In this document: piece after piece, positions 25,986 to 33,522 of the stretch | How the letters are laid out: each line of letters opens with the position of its first letter | How positions within the stretch are numbered: the first letter of the stretch is position 1 | Assembly: GCA_029259845.1 (NCBI GenBank) | Contig: JAJDEI010000160.1 | Coordinates: 1 to 33,522, forward strand | Length of the DNA: 33,522 nucleotides | Source of the DNA: Planctomycetaceae bacterium | Lineage (GTDB): Bacteria; Planctomycetota; Planctomycetia; Planctomycetales; Planctomycetaceae | Direction of reading: 5' to 3' | The notes under the pieces: model-generated | What the model was told of the DNA's origin: nothing | The model's input: only the letters and a program-made list of their open reading frames with translations | Databases searched by the model: none | Translations under genes and position numbers: made by a program

Positions 25986-26347
25986 ATGCGACCGCCACGG
26001 ATCCGGATTACCAGGCCGCGGGGTGAAAAAACTCAGCCTGCGGGTTTGCGCTTCGACAACCTGGGTGAAACGTGCGGCGGGAGACGAAATCTCAGACGAC
26101 AGGATCCCCCGTCCGTCCTCTTCGATCAGGAAATTCTGTGGCCCGATTTGTTGAGAACCGTGATTTCGGTCCCTCCGCACAGCATCCGACGTCAGTCGGC
26201 AGAAACCGGACAAGGACTTTCCCCGATTCGCTCATCTGGTTCAGGTGTGAGGCACCGGCTTTTTTCGGCGAGAATTGACGCGCAACCTGCAACTGTGAAT
26301 GTTGAACTCAGTGCGGCGGATCGAATCGCGGTGGATAGAGTCGTGCC
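25986..26347. other. Convergent intergenic region; no gene seen
   Basis: The 362 bp between the sulfatase-TPR stop and the minus-strand secreted protein stop show no domain-like frame; the plus frame running on from the sulfatase stop is Arg/Pro/Ser-rich and unconvincing. No strong terminator hairpin was found. Confidence 0.4.
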
Positions 26348-28291
26348 TTACAGATTGTCCTTGGCGATCTTGGCGATGATCTTGCCGAATGACCGCAGGA
26401 TGCCTGGTGCGAACGTCATGCGACCGCTGATGTGGCCGTCTGTGCGGCTGATGACGCCGGTGACGCGGTCGTCGATGCCGATGAGGGCCTTACGAATGAT
26501 CTCCCGCATTTCCGCCGGATCGATTGGCTGCATGCTGGGACGGCCCTGTCCGGAGGTTCCGGCTGCTCCTCCGGGAGGCTTGATGTTGATGGAGTCGGCC
26601 AGGCTCAGCCCCGTCTCGTTGCTGAGGTCGTTTGCGAACGTGATGATGGGACCCGCCTGCAGTTTGAGGTCGACAAACTTGCCCGACTCAACCGTCTCCG
26701 ATGCGGACGCGATCTCAATGCCCTCCTCCTCCGTTGCCGTCTGTTCGACCGGTACGCCGCCTGCGTCCGCCTCGTCGTCGCCGGTCCCGTCGTTGTCCTT
26801 GCCGGTGCCGTCGTTGCCGGTGCCGTCTTTGTCCGTGCCGTCCTCGTTGTCTCGATCCGCGACTTTGGCGATTGCTGCTCTCAGCAACTCCAGCGAACCG
26901 TCACCGCCGGCAATCCAGACGGTCGTCGGACTGGTGGCGACATATGCCAGGCCGCTCTCACCGAGGAACGTGAGCATCGCCTTGGGCAGTTTCTCGGAGA
27001 CGTCGATTCTGTGAATCGCCGTGTCTCCGACCGTTTCGGTCTCCATCTCGACCTTCCAGCCCTCCCGGACCTGCGGCAGCAGCTTGACGATTTCGTCGGC
27101 CGCTTTGCCGTCTGCGGCGACGACTCCGACCACCATACCGTGCTTGCCGGTGTCGGCGACGGTAATGTCAGCGAACATGTCCAGCCGCCCCAGCGGGTCC
27201 CCGGCGTCCAGCATGTCGAACAACAGATCGGTCGCCTGCTTGGCCGGTCCTTTCTCATGGTCGCTGAATCGCTCGGACGTGTCGATGCCGCCCTGAGCCG
27301 CGGCACGGGCGACGGGGTACCATGCGTCCAACTGTTGGCGGCGAAAGTCATCGAACGGCAGATTGAGCCGCAGCCCCAAGACCGGATCTTCGGGCATCTC
27401 CAACGCGGCAAACCGGCTCGGCTCCGTCCCCATCGACTCCAGGTACTTCCAGAGGCCGGTGTCCGGCAGTGCGTGCAATTCGAACTCAGCCTCGCCCTGC
27501 GGTTCGGACTCGTTGGTGACCCAGCCGATGGTGAAGTGCTCCGACTCGACGTACACACGATGCATCTGCTCATACGTGTGCCGCTGCGACAGGCTGCGAA
27601 AGTCGAACTGGGCCTGCGTCTCATCCGGCTTCCGCTTGACGTCCTTCATGAAAAAGGCGAGCAGATCATCCGCCTGCGACTTCCGCAGATCGGTTTGATC
27701 CGCGGAGTTCACCAGATCGAGCGCGATGTCGTATCCGGCTGAGAGCAGTTCTTTGTGGCTGTCACCGGGATACGGCATGTTGGCCGGGACGTCGTCCGCG
27801 TGGCCTTTGGCCGCAATGCAGGCGTAGTCCTTGTGTTTCTTGTCGACGATCCGCATCCACCCTTCGAAGACTGCGCCAGTCAGCTCGTAGTAGCCGCGTT
27901 TCTTCAGCCGCGGTTCGATGCCGATCGGCACGAGGTTTTCCTTGATGAATGTTCGCAGCCCCTTCCCCCCCCGATCAATGGGAATGCTCGGCTGAAATCG
28001 GTATCCCGATTTCTCATCCGGGCCGTCGTTGTTCACCAGGATGTCCCAGCGCAGCGGCTTGTTGTAGTCAACGCCGAGCAGGAAGATCTCAATGCTGGGC
28101 AGAACGTTCTTTTCCCACTGTTTCTTCTCTTTCGCCAAATCGACGACTAGGAATTCCAGATCGTCCAGCACCGCCTGCGGCGACGCCAGCAAGCCCTTGA
28201 TGCGGGGCTGTTCCTCAGCATGGGCGGCCGATGCTGCTGAGAAACCGATAACAAACAGGGCGAGTGAAATCCGTTGGAGAGACGGGAGCAC
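26348..28291 (-). CDS. Secreted planctomycete protein of unknown function, 647 aa
   Basis: The GTG at 28291 is chosen because AAGGAG lies six bases upstream and it opens a clean signal peptide (LPSLQRISLALFVIGFSAA SAAHA cut before EEQ). Upstream codons in frame add a poor N-terminus. The mature protein is about 620 residues with strands and helices (PKLLPQVREGWKVEME-type regions, GWVTNESEPQGEAEFELHAL) and no motif I recognise. Around residues 480-510 it has a Asp/Gly/Thr/Asn-rich low-complexity segment (repeats of DGTGNDGTGKD kind), then a variable region and a C-terminal domain that includes DDRVTGVISRTDGHISGRM. It is probably exported and could bind metal through the acidic stretch, but that is inference. 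The 452-bp gap to the gene upstream argues for its own promoter. Confidence 0.75.
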   Translation of the reverse strand: MLPSLQRISLALFVIGFSAASAAHAEEQPRIKGLLASPQAVLDDLEFLVVDLAKEKKQWEKNVLPSIEIFLLGVDYNKPLRWDILVNNDGPDEKSGYRFQPSIPIDRGGKGLRTFIKENLVPIGIEPRLKKRGYYELTGAVFEGWMRIVDKKHKDYACIAAKGHADDVPANMPYPGDSHKELLSAGYDIALDLVNSADQTDLRKSQADDLLAFFMKDVKRKPDETQAQFDFRSLSQRHTYEQMHRVYVESEHFTIGWVTNESEPQGEAEFELHALPDTGLWKYLESMGTEPSRFAALEMPEDPVLGLRLNLPFDDFRRQQLDAWYPVARAAAQGGIDTSERFSDHEKGPAKQATDLLFDMLDAGDPLGRLDMFADITVADTGKHGMVVGVVAADGKAADEIVKLLPQVREGWKVEMETETVGDTAIHRIDVSEKLPKAMLTFLGESGLAYVATSPTTVWIAGGDGSLELLRAAIAKVADRDNEDGTDKDGTGNDGTGKDNDGTGDDEADAGGVPVEQTATEEEGIEIASASETVESGKFVDLKLQAGPIITFANDLSNETGLSLADSINIKPPGGAAGTSGQGRPSMQPIDPAEMREIIRKALIGIDDRVTGVISRTDGHISGRMTFAPGILRSFGKIIAKIAKDNL

Positions 28292-28743
28292 GACGAACTC
28301 CTTCCAAGCAAATGCCGCGATGGCAGGCGGGTCAAGCGCCACCGCGTTGAAAATTCCGCACAGTTTCCGGGAGGGGTTCTCCCACGGGATCAAGATCAAA
28401 CGAGATTAGGGCGTCCCGTCTCATCCAGCAAGAGAGACCGCAGTTCCCCCACCCTGCCTCGCTCACACGAACAAGCACGCGCGCAGACAAATGGCGAGAC
28501 GACCGGGACGAACCTCCCCTGACAACAGTTTTCGGACGTCCTTCATGCCGCAATGACGCCCGTCCGGTAGAAACTGCCGACATTCCCGGTTTTCGACGAG
28601 GACGACCGCTAGAGTCAGCGTACGATGCAACACGCGATTGTCAGGATGGCAAGCTTGGGCAAACGTTTCCGGCTGAGAGTCTCTCAGTGACCTCACGGCG
28701 CAGTTGATGCGGCGGTCTCGGCACGGGGCGGCGGTCCCGATGC
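28292..28743. other. Intergenic region (452 bp); no gene seen
   Basis: It separates two minus-strand genes, 28744-31302 upstream and 26348-28291 downstream. Frames are short and lack recognisable content. It probably holds the promoter of the secreted-protein gene, but no clear hexamers were found. Confidence 0.4.
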
Positions 28744-31302
28744 TTACTTCGCGGCGATGCCGGCGATCAGCCCTTTGTAGAACGCCACCCGCTGTGTGGC
28801 GGTGAGCCGCTCGTCTTGATGGCGCTCCCAAAGGCCGGCGGCCAAGCCCTGCTGCACGGCGAGCGCGGCGGCGATCTCCAGGCAGTCCTCAATGAGAATC
28901 GACTCGTCCAACGCCCGAAGATAGGGGAAGAACTGATCCGAACGCCCAAGGTTAACCACTCGGCAGGCGAGTTGCATGGCTCTTAAGTCTCTCAACTGTT
29001 CGCTGCCTTCCGAGCCGTGAAAATCACCCAGCGCCCGGGCGGCATCGACGTACTTTTCTGCAAGGAACAGCCGCTCGGTCTCAGCGATCAATGGGGCGAT
29101 GGGGTCCGATTTGATCCTTAGCCCGCTTGCCAGCGCGGTCACTTCGCGAGCCTTCGCATCGTCCCCGACAGCCGCGTACGCTTCCGCCAACGTGCTCACC
29201 AGGGAGGTCGACCGGTACGGTTGGCCGACCGCCGGCGGAATGATGCCAGCGGGGTCCGCCAGCAGGGCCGCCACTTCGTCCCGCAGTCCCCAGAGGACGG
29301 CGTTCTTCAGCAACCCGACTTCCAGTTGAAACCGCGAGTTCGCTGCCCTGCCCCAAACGCCCCCCGCCCGCCGGTACTTTCGAAAAGCCCGGTCGAGCAA
29401 GTCCCGTTTGTTGACATTCAGATCGCGGCCCAGCCGCTGTTTGGCCCGCGCGGCGTTCTTCGAGATTTCATCAGCGAGATTCATCGTCGCTTGATATTGC
29501 GGCCCCATTCCCTGCGTGAACTCCCACGCTCTGAGGAAGGTCGTCCAAGCTGCTTCCTGATCGCCAAGATGCAACTGAAGATGGGCCATCTGGGCGGCGC
29601 CGATGGCCGCAGAGCGGAGCGGCGGTGATTTGGGAAGCCCGTAGTTGCTCTGGCCGGCCGCGTCATGAATCCGTTTCACGCTCGGCGCAGGCAGCGCTGC
29701 CGGACGGGGCACGGCATCCAACAGCGTGAGAGCTTGCTGCAGTGCGGCCGTTGCCGCCTCGCGATCGCCTCCCATGAGAGACCCGGTCGCCACGCCGGCG
29801 GCCACGCGGCTCTGTCCCGCGACCGGGAACCGTTGGGCCGCTTCCGTCACGACGGACACCGGTGCCGAATCGCCCGTCAACGCCGACTCCCTGCCGGCAA
29901 CAACCGCCGCCGCCGCGAGGCAGTCTTCCTGGGCCACCACGTCCTGATTGGCGAGTGCCCAGGCGATCGTGTGATCCCAGTCCCTTTGGGCGGCGATGCC
30001 CACAGTAATCGCAACCGCAACCGGTTCCGCCGCCAGATCGAGTGAAGAATAATGCAGCACCTTGTCGAGGTCGAACATCTTCAGGTCGGTCGTAATATCC
30101 ACGAGAGCGGCCACCCGCTCACGGGACAGCGCGGCGTTGTCGTCTCGGTCGAGCCGCCGAACCACCGCCTGGGCGTCATCGATCCGGTCGAAAACGGCCA
30201 GTGCGGTTCCGACCGACGAAACCGCCGCCACCGCGGCCCGGTCGTGGGCCGGGAAATCCTCCGCCGCGTTGAAGGCCTCATCGACCGTCTGCTCGGCAGC
30301 GGCCCGGTCGCCGGCCGCCAGTTGTTGCCAGGCGATCTCCACTAGCGGCCCCACGCGATAGAACGGCTCCCGATTCACCTTTTGCAACCGTTCGAGTTGA
30401 TTTCGGGCCTCCTTCACGCGGCCCGCCAGGGCATATGCTTCGGCCATCATCCGGCGGCAGTAGGGCTTGCTCCGATTCCCTTCCCCCTCCCGTTCGAAAG
30501 CCGCCTCGGTCCCTTTTTCAAGCGCCTGACGCTGAATCTCCGCCAGCGAGATCTTCGAGTGCACCGGCTCGGCATCCTGCAGTTCACTGCCGCCATCCGC
30601 CTCTGTGTCGGCCGAGGGCTGTGCCAACTGCCGACCCGTATCGCTGGACGGGACATAGTCTTTGGGCCCGCTGTCCCTCAACACGAAGAACCACGCCAGG
30701 AATATCACGAGAGGCAAACCGACCGTCGCACCGAGCCACAACATCTTCGTCGAAACACCGCCCCCTGTGTCTTCGGCCTGCTCGACCTTCCTTTCCGGAC
30801 GGGGTGCTTTGAAGACCGGAACGAGGCACTCCGCATTGCAGCATTTGACGTCTCGCCCCTGCATCCGGGGCGAGATGAAACCGGGCGTCTCGCACATCGG
30901 GCAGACGATCCGAATCATCCGCCCCTTGGCAGGCCGCGGGGCCATCGGCGGAGCCTGAGCAACAGCCGACGTGTCTACGTCGAAGGGGTCCGCGTCAGGA
31001 TCGTCATCCGCCGCCGGTTTCTCGGCGACGGCCGATTTCGTCGCCAGTTGCTTTCCAGCCGCCGGCTTCCCGGAGACCGGCTTTCCAGACGTCGGCTTGG
31101 CAGATGTCGGCTTGGCAGTAGCGGGCTGGCCGGATGGCCGCTTCGTCGCAGATTGGCCGATCGGCTTTCCTGCTGGTTTGGCCGTCGGCTTGCTCGGTTT
31201 GGCGGTCGGCTTGCCGGACATCGACGCCCCGCAGAACGGACAATCCGCTGCGTCGTCATCCAGCACAGAAGCTTGACAAGCCGGGCACTTACGAAATTCC
31301 AT
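28744..31302 (-). CDS. Zinc-ribbon, single-pass membrane, helical-repeat protein, 852 aa
   Basis: ATG 31302 follows AAGGAG (four bases gap). The protein opens with a zinc ribbon (Cys6-x2-Cys9 and Cys21-x2-Cys24), then a Lys/Pro/Thr-rich low-complexity stretch of about 65 residues built from SGKP/TAKP-type repeats, an acidic linker, and a second zinc-ribbon-like block (CPMCETPGF ... KCCNAEC). A transmembrane helix (LWLGATVGLPLVIFLAWFFVL) follows at about residue 190-210. The remaining 600 residues are helical repeats, Ala-rich and TPR/HEAT-like. I recognise the layout as a planctomycete-specific zinc-ribbon membrane protein; no function is known. The zinc ribbons would face the cytoplasm and the helical part the periplasm if the helix is oriented N-in. 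It is divergent from the ArsM-like gene. Confidence 0.8.
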   Translation of the reverse strand: MEFRKCPACQASVLDDDAADCPFCGASMSGKPTAKPSKPTAKPAGKPIGQSATKRPSGQPATAKPTSAKPTSGKPVSGKPAAGKQLATKSAVAEKPAADDDPDADPFDVDTSAVAQAPPMAPRPAKGRMIRIVCPMCETPGFISPRMQGRDVKCCNAECLVPVFKAPRPERKVEQAEDTGGGVSTKMLWLGATVGLPLVIFLAWFFVLRDSGPKDYVPSSDTGRQLAQPSADTEADGGSELQDAEPVHSKISLAEIQRQALEKGTEAAFEREGEGNRSKPYCRRMMAEAYALAGRVKEARNQLERLQKVNREPFYRVGPLVEIAWQQLAAGDRAAAEQTVDEAFNAAEDFPAHDRAAVAAVSSVGTALAVFDRIDDAQAVVRRLDRDDNAALSRERVAALVDITTDLKMFDLDKVLHYSSLDLAAEPVAVAITVGIAAQRDWDHTIAWALANQDVVAQEDCLAAAAVVAGRESALTGDSAPVSVVTEAAQRFPVAGQSRVAAGVATGSLMGGDREAATAALQQALTLLDAVPRPAALPAPSVKRIHDAAGQSNYGLPKSPPLRSAAIGAAQMAHLQLHLGDQEAAWTTFLRAWEFTQGMGPQYQATMNLADEISKNAARAKQRLGRDLNVNKRDLLDRAFRKYRRAGGVWGRAANSRFQLEVGLLKNAVLWGLRDEVAALLADPAGIIPPAVGQPYRSTSLVSTLAEAYAAVGDDAKAREVTALASGLRIKSDPIAPLIAETERLFLAEKYVDAARALGDFHGSEGSEQLRDLRAMQLACRVVNLGRSDQFFPYLRALDESILIEDCLEIAAALAVQQGLAAGLWERHQDERLTATQRVAFYKGLIAGIAAK

Positions 31303-31865
31303 ACCGCTCCTTTTGGCGACTCAAAACTGCTGCAGCCGAGGGGTAGCCGGATTCGCAAGAATTCGGAGACGACCAGCATCCCCAGCGGCGAATCGACGAA
31401 CGTCTTGCCGCTACGCCTGTTATAGCAAATCCGAGAGGCTCGACGGAACACCGTCTGTGGCAGCGGCGAGACCGATCGCTCTCGGCACACGAATGGAGCA
31501 CCAATAGGACGCTCCCCGACGGAGTTTCGTTCCCGCGTTTGTGGGACGCCTCACAGATCGGACGCGCCGAATTCGCCAAGATTCCTGTCGGGCAGACATC
31601 TCGTCTCCGTTCGTCATCTCAAAGGCCTTCCGGCCTCGGTCGCCGTGCAGCGCAGGTCTCTCGGCCTCGCCGAGATAACGGCCAAAGGCCCGCACCAGAA
31701 CGGAGAGCGTTGGTCTGACAGGCGCGGCGTCGAAGACCCGCACGCGGCGGTCGGGGCTTGAGTTTCAGGCCCTCCCCACCATTCCTCTTAATCCTGCACG
31801 TGACCTGAACGCGGGCATCCGCATAGAATACGGTCCCGATTTTGCTTGGACGCGAAAGGCACCTG
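31303..31865. other. Divergent intergenic region (563 bp)
   Basis: It lies between the minus-strand zinc-ribbon gene and the plus-strand methyltransferase gene, so it should hold both promoters. No recognisable operator, ArsR site or promoter pair could be called by eye. The open frames here are Arg/Ser-rich and not convincing. Confidence 0.4.
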
Positions 31866-33089
31866 ATGACTCGAAGTAACGGAAACAGGGGAAGCAACGG
31901 ACAAGCTGCCGCGGCAGCAACGGCCCTCGCCGCCCTGCCCCTCAATGTCGACACCGCCGTCCGCGACCGATACAGCGCCGCAGCCGGTGCCGCCGAACAG
32001 GCGCTCTGCTGCCCCGTCGACTACGACGCCCGTTACCTCGAAGTCATCCCCGATGAAGTCATCGAGCGAGACTACGGCTGCGGCGATCCGTCGAAACACG
32101 TGCACTCCGGAGATGTCGTCCTCGACCTCGGCTCGGGCGGAGGCAAAATCTGCTTCATCTGCTCGCAGATCGTTGGTCCGCAGGGGCGGGTCATCGGTGT
32201 TGACTGTAACGACGAAATGCTTTCACTCGCCCGGCGGCATCAGCCCGCGGTCGCCGACCGCATCGGTTACGACAACATCGATTTCCGCAAAGGCCGCATT
32301 CAGGACCTGCAACTCGATCTGGCACAACTGGAGCAGCACCTTGCCGCGCATCCCGTGGCCGATAGCGCCGACTGGCTGCGGGCGCACGAACAGGCCCACG
32401 CGCTCCGCAAATCGTCGCCGCTCGTCGCCGACCAATCCGTCGATGTCGTCATCTCCAACTGCGTGCTCAATCTCGTCCACGAGGAAGACCGCCGGCAACT
32501 CTTCGCCGAGGTGCACCGCGTTCTCAAGCGGGGCGGACGGGCCGTCATCAGCGATATCGTCTGCGACGAGGACGTTCCGCAGCACCTCAAGGACGACCCC
32601 AAGCTGTGGAGCGGCTGCATCAGCGGTGCGTTTCGCGAAGACCGTTTCCTCGACGCCTTCGCCGACGCTGGCTTTTACGGCATCGAACTGGTGGCACGCC
32701 AGCAAGAGCCGTGGGCCGTTGTGGAAGGCATCGAGTTTCGCAGCGTGACTGTCCGCGCCTGGAAAGGCAAAGAGGGCCCCTGCCTCGATCGCCGGCAGGC
32801 GGTCATCTACAACGGTCCCTGGAAGACGGTCACCGACGACGACGGCCACACCCTCCGCCGCGGCGAACGCATGGCCGTCTGTGACAAGACCTACAGCATC
32901 TACAATCGCCCCCCTTACGCCGAGCACATCACGCCCGTCCCTCCAGCCGAATTGATCCCTCTTGACGAAGCCCCCGCCTACGACTGCCGCCGCAATGCCG
33001 TCCGCCCCCCCGCCGAAACCAAGCGCGGCACCGACCTCCTCACCCAACTCCCCACCGACAACTGCTGCGGCGACACCGGCTGCTGCTGA
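31866..33089 (+). CDS. ArsM-like SAM-dependent methyltransferase with Cys-rich C-terminus, 407 aa
   Basis: ATG 31866 has AAAGG upstream. The core is a class I SAM methyltransferase: motif I VLDLGSGGGKICF, the acidic ribose-binding IGVDCNDEML, motif II DVVISNCVLNLV, and ISDIVCDEDVPQHL. Conserved cysteines typical of arsenite methyltransferases are present: the RDYGCGDP region, ISNCVLNLV, and WSGCISGAF, consistent with a three-Cys As(III) site. The N-terminus includes ALCCPVDYD. The C-terminal 120 residues extend beyond ArsM and end with a Cys-rich tail (NCCGDTGCC). I judge it a member of an ArsM-like family, perhaps in arsenic methylation or arsenosugar synthesis, acting in the cytoplasm. No arsR, arsB or other arsenic gene is in the window, so the substrate is inferred only from the cysteines. 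Confidence 0.8.
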   Translation: MTRSNGNRGSNGQAAAAATALAALPLNVDTAVRDRYSAAAGAAEQALCCPVDYDARYLEVIPDEVIERDYGCGDPSKHVHSGDVVLDLGSGGGKICFICSQIVGPQGRVIGVDCNDEMLSLARRHQPAVADRIGYDNIDFRKGRIQDLQLDLAQLEQHLAAHPVADSADWLRAHEQAHALRKSSPLVADQSVDVVISNCVLNLVHEEDRRQLFAEVHRVLKRGGRAVISDIVCDEDVPQHLKDDPKLWSGCISGAFREDRFLDAFADAGFYGIELVARQQEPWAVVEGIEFRSVTVRAWKGKEGPCLDRRQAVIYNGPWKTVTDDDGHTLRRGERMAVCDKTYSIYNRPPYAEHITPVPPAELIPLDEAPAYDCRRNAVRPPAETKRGTDLLTQLPTDNCCGDTGCC

Positions 33090-33189
33090 CTCGATGATGA
33101 CAACGAGACGGCCGGACCTGCGGCACAAGTCACCGTCCACTTCGTTCGACAGAGGGCAGCGCGATGCGGATTCCCGGTGAGCGACGGAG

Positions 33190-33206
33190 GTCAGGCTTTG
33201 CCTGAC
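33190..33206. repeat. Short perfect palindromic hairpin
   Basis: GTCAGGC-TTT-GCCTGAC: 7-bp stem with a 3-nt loop. Its stem is identical to that of 33268-33284. Confidence 0.65.
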
Positions 33207-33267
33207 GAATGTGCGGGAAGCGACGGAATCGGACACCATGCCATATCCGGAGAGCTATCCCTGCCTC

Positions 33268-33284
33268 GTCAGGCAGAGCCTGAC
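33268..33284. repeat. Short perfect palindromic hairpin
   Basis: GTCAGGC-AGA-GCCTGAC: the same 7-bp stem as the hairpin at 33190-33206 with a different loop. Same stem, changed loop suggests a dispersed REP-like family or a paired structure. Confidence 0.65.
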
Positions 33285-33522
33285 CTACGCGGCGGCCCGC
33301 AGCACATCCACAAACGGTTTCCGCAATCAACGGTCGCTCCGGTCATCGGGAAGCTGCAACGACACGTTGAAGAGCTTCAGACGAGGCTCGCGGAATACCA
33401 GGAGCGTGAGAGATCGGCCACGGCTTTCATTGCGACAGACAAGCCAGGATCGGCCCGGTAGTGGGGGCGTAACGAAGTGGAATCCACCATCCCAGCGGTG
33501 GGTTTCGCTACGCTGCACCCCG

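Larger units (their letters stand above)
33090..33522. other. Intergenic region with hairpins; possible small gene fragment
   Basis: After the ArsM-like stop, two 17-bp hairpins lie at 33190-33206 and 33268-33284. A plus-strand frame ending at 33461 has a coiled-coil-like tail (GKLQRHVEELQTRLAEY) and could be a remnant or a small gene, but no start with a ribosome binding site is seen and the part upstream of about 33330 looks non-coding. The last 45 bp contain a GTGGGTTTCGCTACGC motif of a kind found in dispersed repeats. Confidence 0.35.

Noticed and set aside
1-33522. CRISPR array, rRNA or complete tRNA genes
   Set aside because: No regularly spaced direct repeats and no rRNA-like or foldable tRNA sequences were seen.

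Overview
The window looks like a chromosomal segment of a planctomycete (Planctomycetota). The strongest sign is a DUF1559-type protein with a type IV prepilin leader ([17 protein letters not shown] core) at 12358-13356, paired with a small lipoprotein. High GC, Tat-exported enzymes, an FG-GAP/UnbV protein, a sulfatase-TPR fusion and very large secreted or membrane-anchored proteins of unknown function agree with this.

Layout. (1) 1-1170: remnant of one transposase gene (IS1182-like), cut by a complete 960-bp IS5-family element with matching terminal inverted repeats and a TA target duplication. The IS transposase gene is itself broken. (2) 1437-10074: a three-gene, tightly overlapping cassette on the + strand, the most unusual part of the window. 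Its centre is one intact 1839-residue protein: an N-terminal HEPN-like domain (RNKIIH motif), a STAND/NACHT-type P-loop NTPase and about 1100 residues of helical repeats. That architecture matches antiviral STAND defence proteins. The upstream gene encodes a second STAND-like protein whose Walker A loop is not recognisable. The downstream gene encodes an unknown, partly helical protein. Both flanking genes carry an in-frame stop and a frameshift while the central gene is open. (3) 10266-14119: four minus-strand genes (leucine-rich-repeat membrane protein, small membrane-anchored protein, DUF1559 protein, lipoprotein), with an 800-bp gene-free stretch containing hairpins. (4) 14755-25985: a metabolic/secreted block with a Tat-exported RidA-like protein, a Tat-exported class V aminotransferase, a convergent FG-GAP/UnbV protein, an AceE-type ThDP enzyme, a second Tat-exported class V aminotransferase and a membrane-anchored sulfatase-fold/TPR protein. 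(5) 26348-33089: a secreted planctomycete protein, a zinc-ribbon/transmembrane/helical-repeat protein and an ArsM-like methyltransferase.

How the genes may work together. The cassette at 1437-10074 has ATGA and TGATG junctions, so its three products were probably made together. I infer an anti-phage sensor/effector: helical repeats sense, the NTPase oligomerises, and the HEPN domain cuts RNA. In block 4, PLP aminotransferases next to RidA make chemical sense, because RidA-family proteins hydrolyse reactive enamine/imine intermediates released by PLP enzymes. Two intergenic regions hold large nested inverted repeats (19431-19590 and 22136-22246) that look like non-coding mobile elements. Several short perfect hairpins with 3-nt loops are scattered between genes. 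All function calls come from reading motifs by eye; no database search was run.
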